Assembly (NCBI GenBank): GCA_021732085.1
Contig: JAKFVQ010000007.1
Span: 310,001-374,000 of the forward strand
Length of the DNA: 64,000 bases
Source of the DNA: Candidatus Obscuribacterales bacterium
GTDB lineage: Bacteria; Cyanobacteriota; Vampirovibrionia; Obscuribacterales; Obscuribacteraceae
Direction of reading: 5' to 3'
Shown here piece by piece: positions 63,540 to 64,000 of the stretch. Position 1 is the first letter of the stretch. Every line of letters starts with the position of its first letter. The translations under genes were made by a program, and so were the position numbers. The notes beneath the pieces were generated by a model. The model saw nothing but the letters and a program-made list of their open reading frames with translations. It searched no databases and was not told where the DNA came from.

Positions 63540-64000
63540 ATGCAGGTTTCACTTTTGCGACGCACTAAACTTTCCCTCGAATCACTTTGCCGCCGTTCGT
63601 TTTTTTTGGCACTGGGATTAGGCTTTCTTTTCAGTGGCAGCGTTATGGCGGCTCCGGCTCCGCCAAAGAAAACTGCGGTCCGACGGCCGATGTACCAGCA
63701 CATGAAGCCTTTTGAAGATCTTTCAAACGTGGAAGACCCCAATGAGGTTTACGACCGAGCCCTGGCAGCATTTCAAGCCAGCCGCTACGACGAAGCAGAA
63801 AAACTCTTCAAGAAAGTACTGGTCCTTTCACCGAAAAATGCAGACGCAAAATACAACTTGGGCGCGATAGCTGAATGGAGAGGAAACCTGACGGCAGCAC
63901 TGAAATATTACAAAGACGCGCTGTCTTTGAAGCCCGGAGATGGTGACATTCAAAAAGCTGTCGGTGATGTTCAAAATCGGATGAAGATCGCGCAGTTAGA
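63540..64000 (+). CDS. Secreted TPR protein (3' end outside window)
   Basis: The frame starting at ATG 63540 is open to the right edge; 153 codons are visible. AAGGAGG lies about 13 bases upstream. A signal peptide (SLCRRSFFLALGLGFLFSGS, cleavage near VMA-APA) precedes TPR helices (YDRALAAFQASRYDEAEKLF; KYNLGAIAEWRGNLTAALKY). It is the fourth exported or membrane-tethered TPR-rich type in the window. C-terminus unknown. Confidence 0.85.
   Translation, partial: MQVSLLRRTKLSLESLCRRSFFLALGLGFLFSGSVMAAPAPPKKTAVRRPMYQHMKPFEDLSNVEDPNEVYDRALAAFQASRYDEAEKLFKKVLVLSPKNADAKYNLGAIAEWRGNLTAALKYYKDALSLKPGDGDIQKAVGDVQNRMKIAQL

Noticed and set aside
1-64000. Prophage, integron or insertion sequence
   Set aside because: No transposase, integrase, att-like repeat or phage structural gene was found; the VapBC pair is the only mobile-like unit and shows no flanking repeats.

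Overview
The window is a gene-dense bacterial chromosome segment of about 64 kb with roughly half GC, some 50 protein genes on both strands, and no rRNA, tRNA, CRISPR array, insertion sequence or prophage that I can recognise. It looks like a non-photosynthetic relative of Cyanobacteria, Melainabacteria/Vampirovibrionia and possibly Obscuribacterales. The reasons are a cyanobacteria-type DUF3370 exported protein, several Hanks-type Ser/Thr kinases fused to transmembrane and TPR tails, many secreted TPR proteins, a polyphosphate-binding type CHAD protein, and no photosynthesis genes. This placement is inference; no rRNA is present to test it.

Layout. 1-1335: an edge-truncated hydrophilic protein and a small membrane protein on the minus strand. 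1748-7960: a plus-strand block of a zinc-ribbon membrane protein, a PPC/DUF296 protein and two Ser/Thr kinases that begin with cysteine knuckles. 7935-11042: a minus-strand block with DUF3370, an unknown protein and a glycine-zipper protein. 11539-17494: a TMTC-like membrane glycosyltransferase with TPRs, a small zinc-ribbon protein, an esterase and a third kinase. 17600-26130: a KGG-repeat protein, a YyaL-type thioredoxin-domain protein, a GT4 glycosyltransferase, an MSOX-type flavin oxidase, a TPR lipo/secretory protein, a coupled trxB plus heme-oxygenase-like pair, and a CHAD protein. 26381-30843: a secreted TPR protein, GT4 and GT2 glycosyltransferases, and a Fur-family regulator. 30847-31763: a 0.9-kb non-coding region rich in hairpins and Fur-box-like repeats. 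31764-41282: a J-like protein, a dipeptide-epimerase/DUF1611 pair, and the grpE-dnaK-dnaJ chaperone operon ending in a YVTN beta-propeller gene. 41362-49358: a VapBC toxin-antitoxin, an S8 protease, dinB, a cyclophilin, a fourth kinase and dnaB. 49763-64000: exported unknowns, a WG-repeat protein, a long disordered acidic protein, acs, a Nudix hydrolase, folC, a six-repeat beta-sandwich protein, a PsbP/DcrB-like secreted protein, a TadG-like protein and an edge-truncated secreted TPR protein.

How the genes work together. The common theme is envelope biology and signalling. Four transmembrane Ser/Thr kinases carry extracytoplasmic or TPR sensor tails, glycosyltransferases probably decorate surface polymers or proteins, and many small exported TPR or beta-sandwich proteins are present. 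Housekeeping functions (DnaK system, DnaB, FolC, Acs, TrxB) are interspersed. The least explained part is the non-coding region upstream of the Fur-family gene, where a 140-nt stretch can fold into consecutive hairpins, including two mutually exclusive ones, close to sequences that resemble Fur-family operators.
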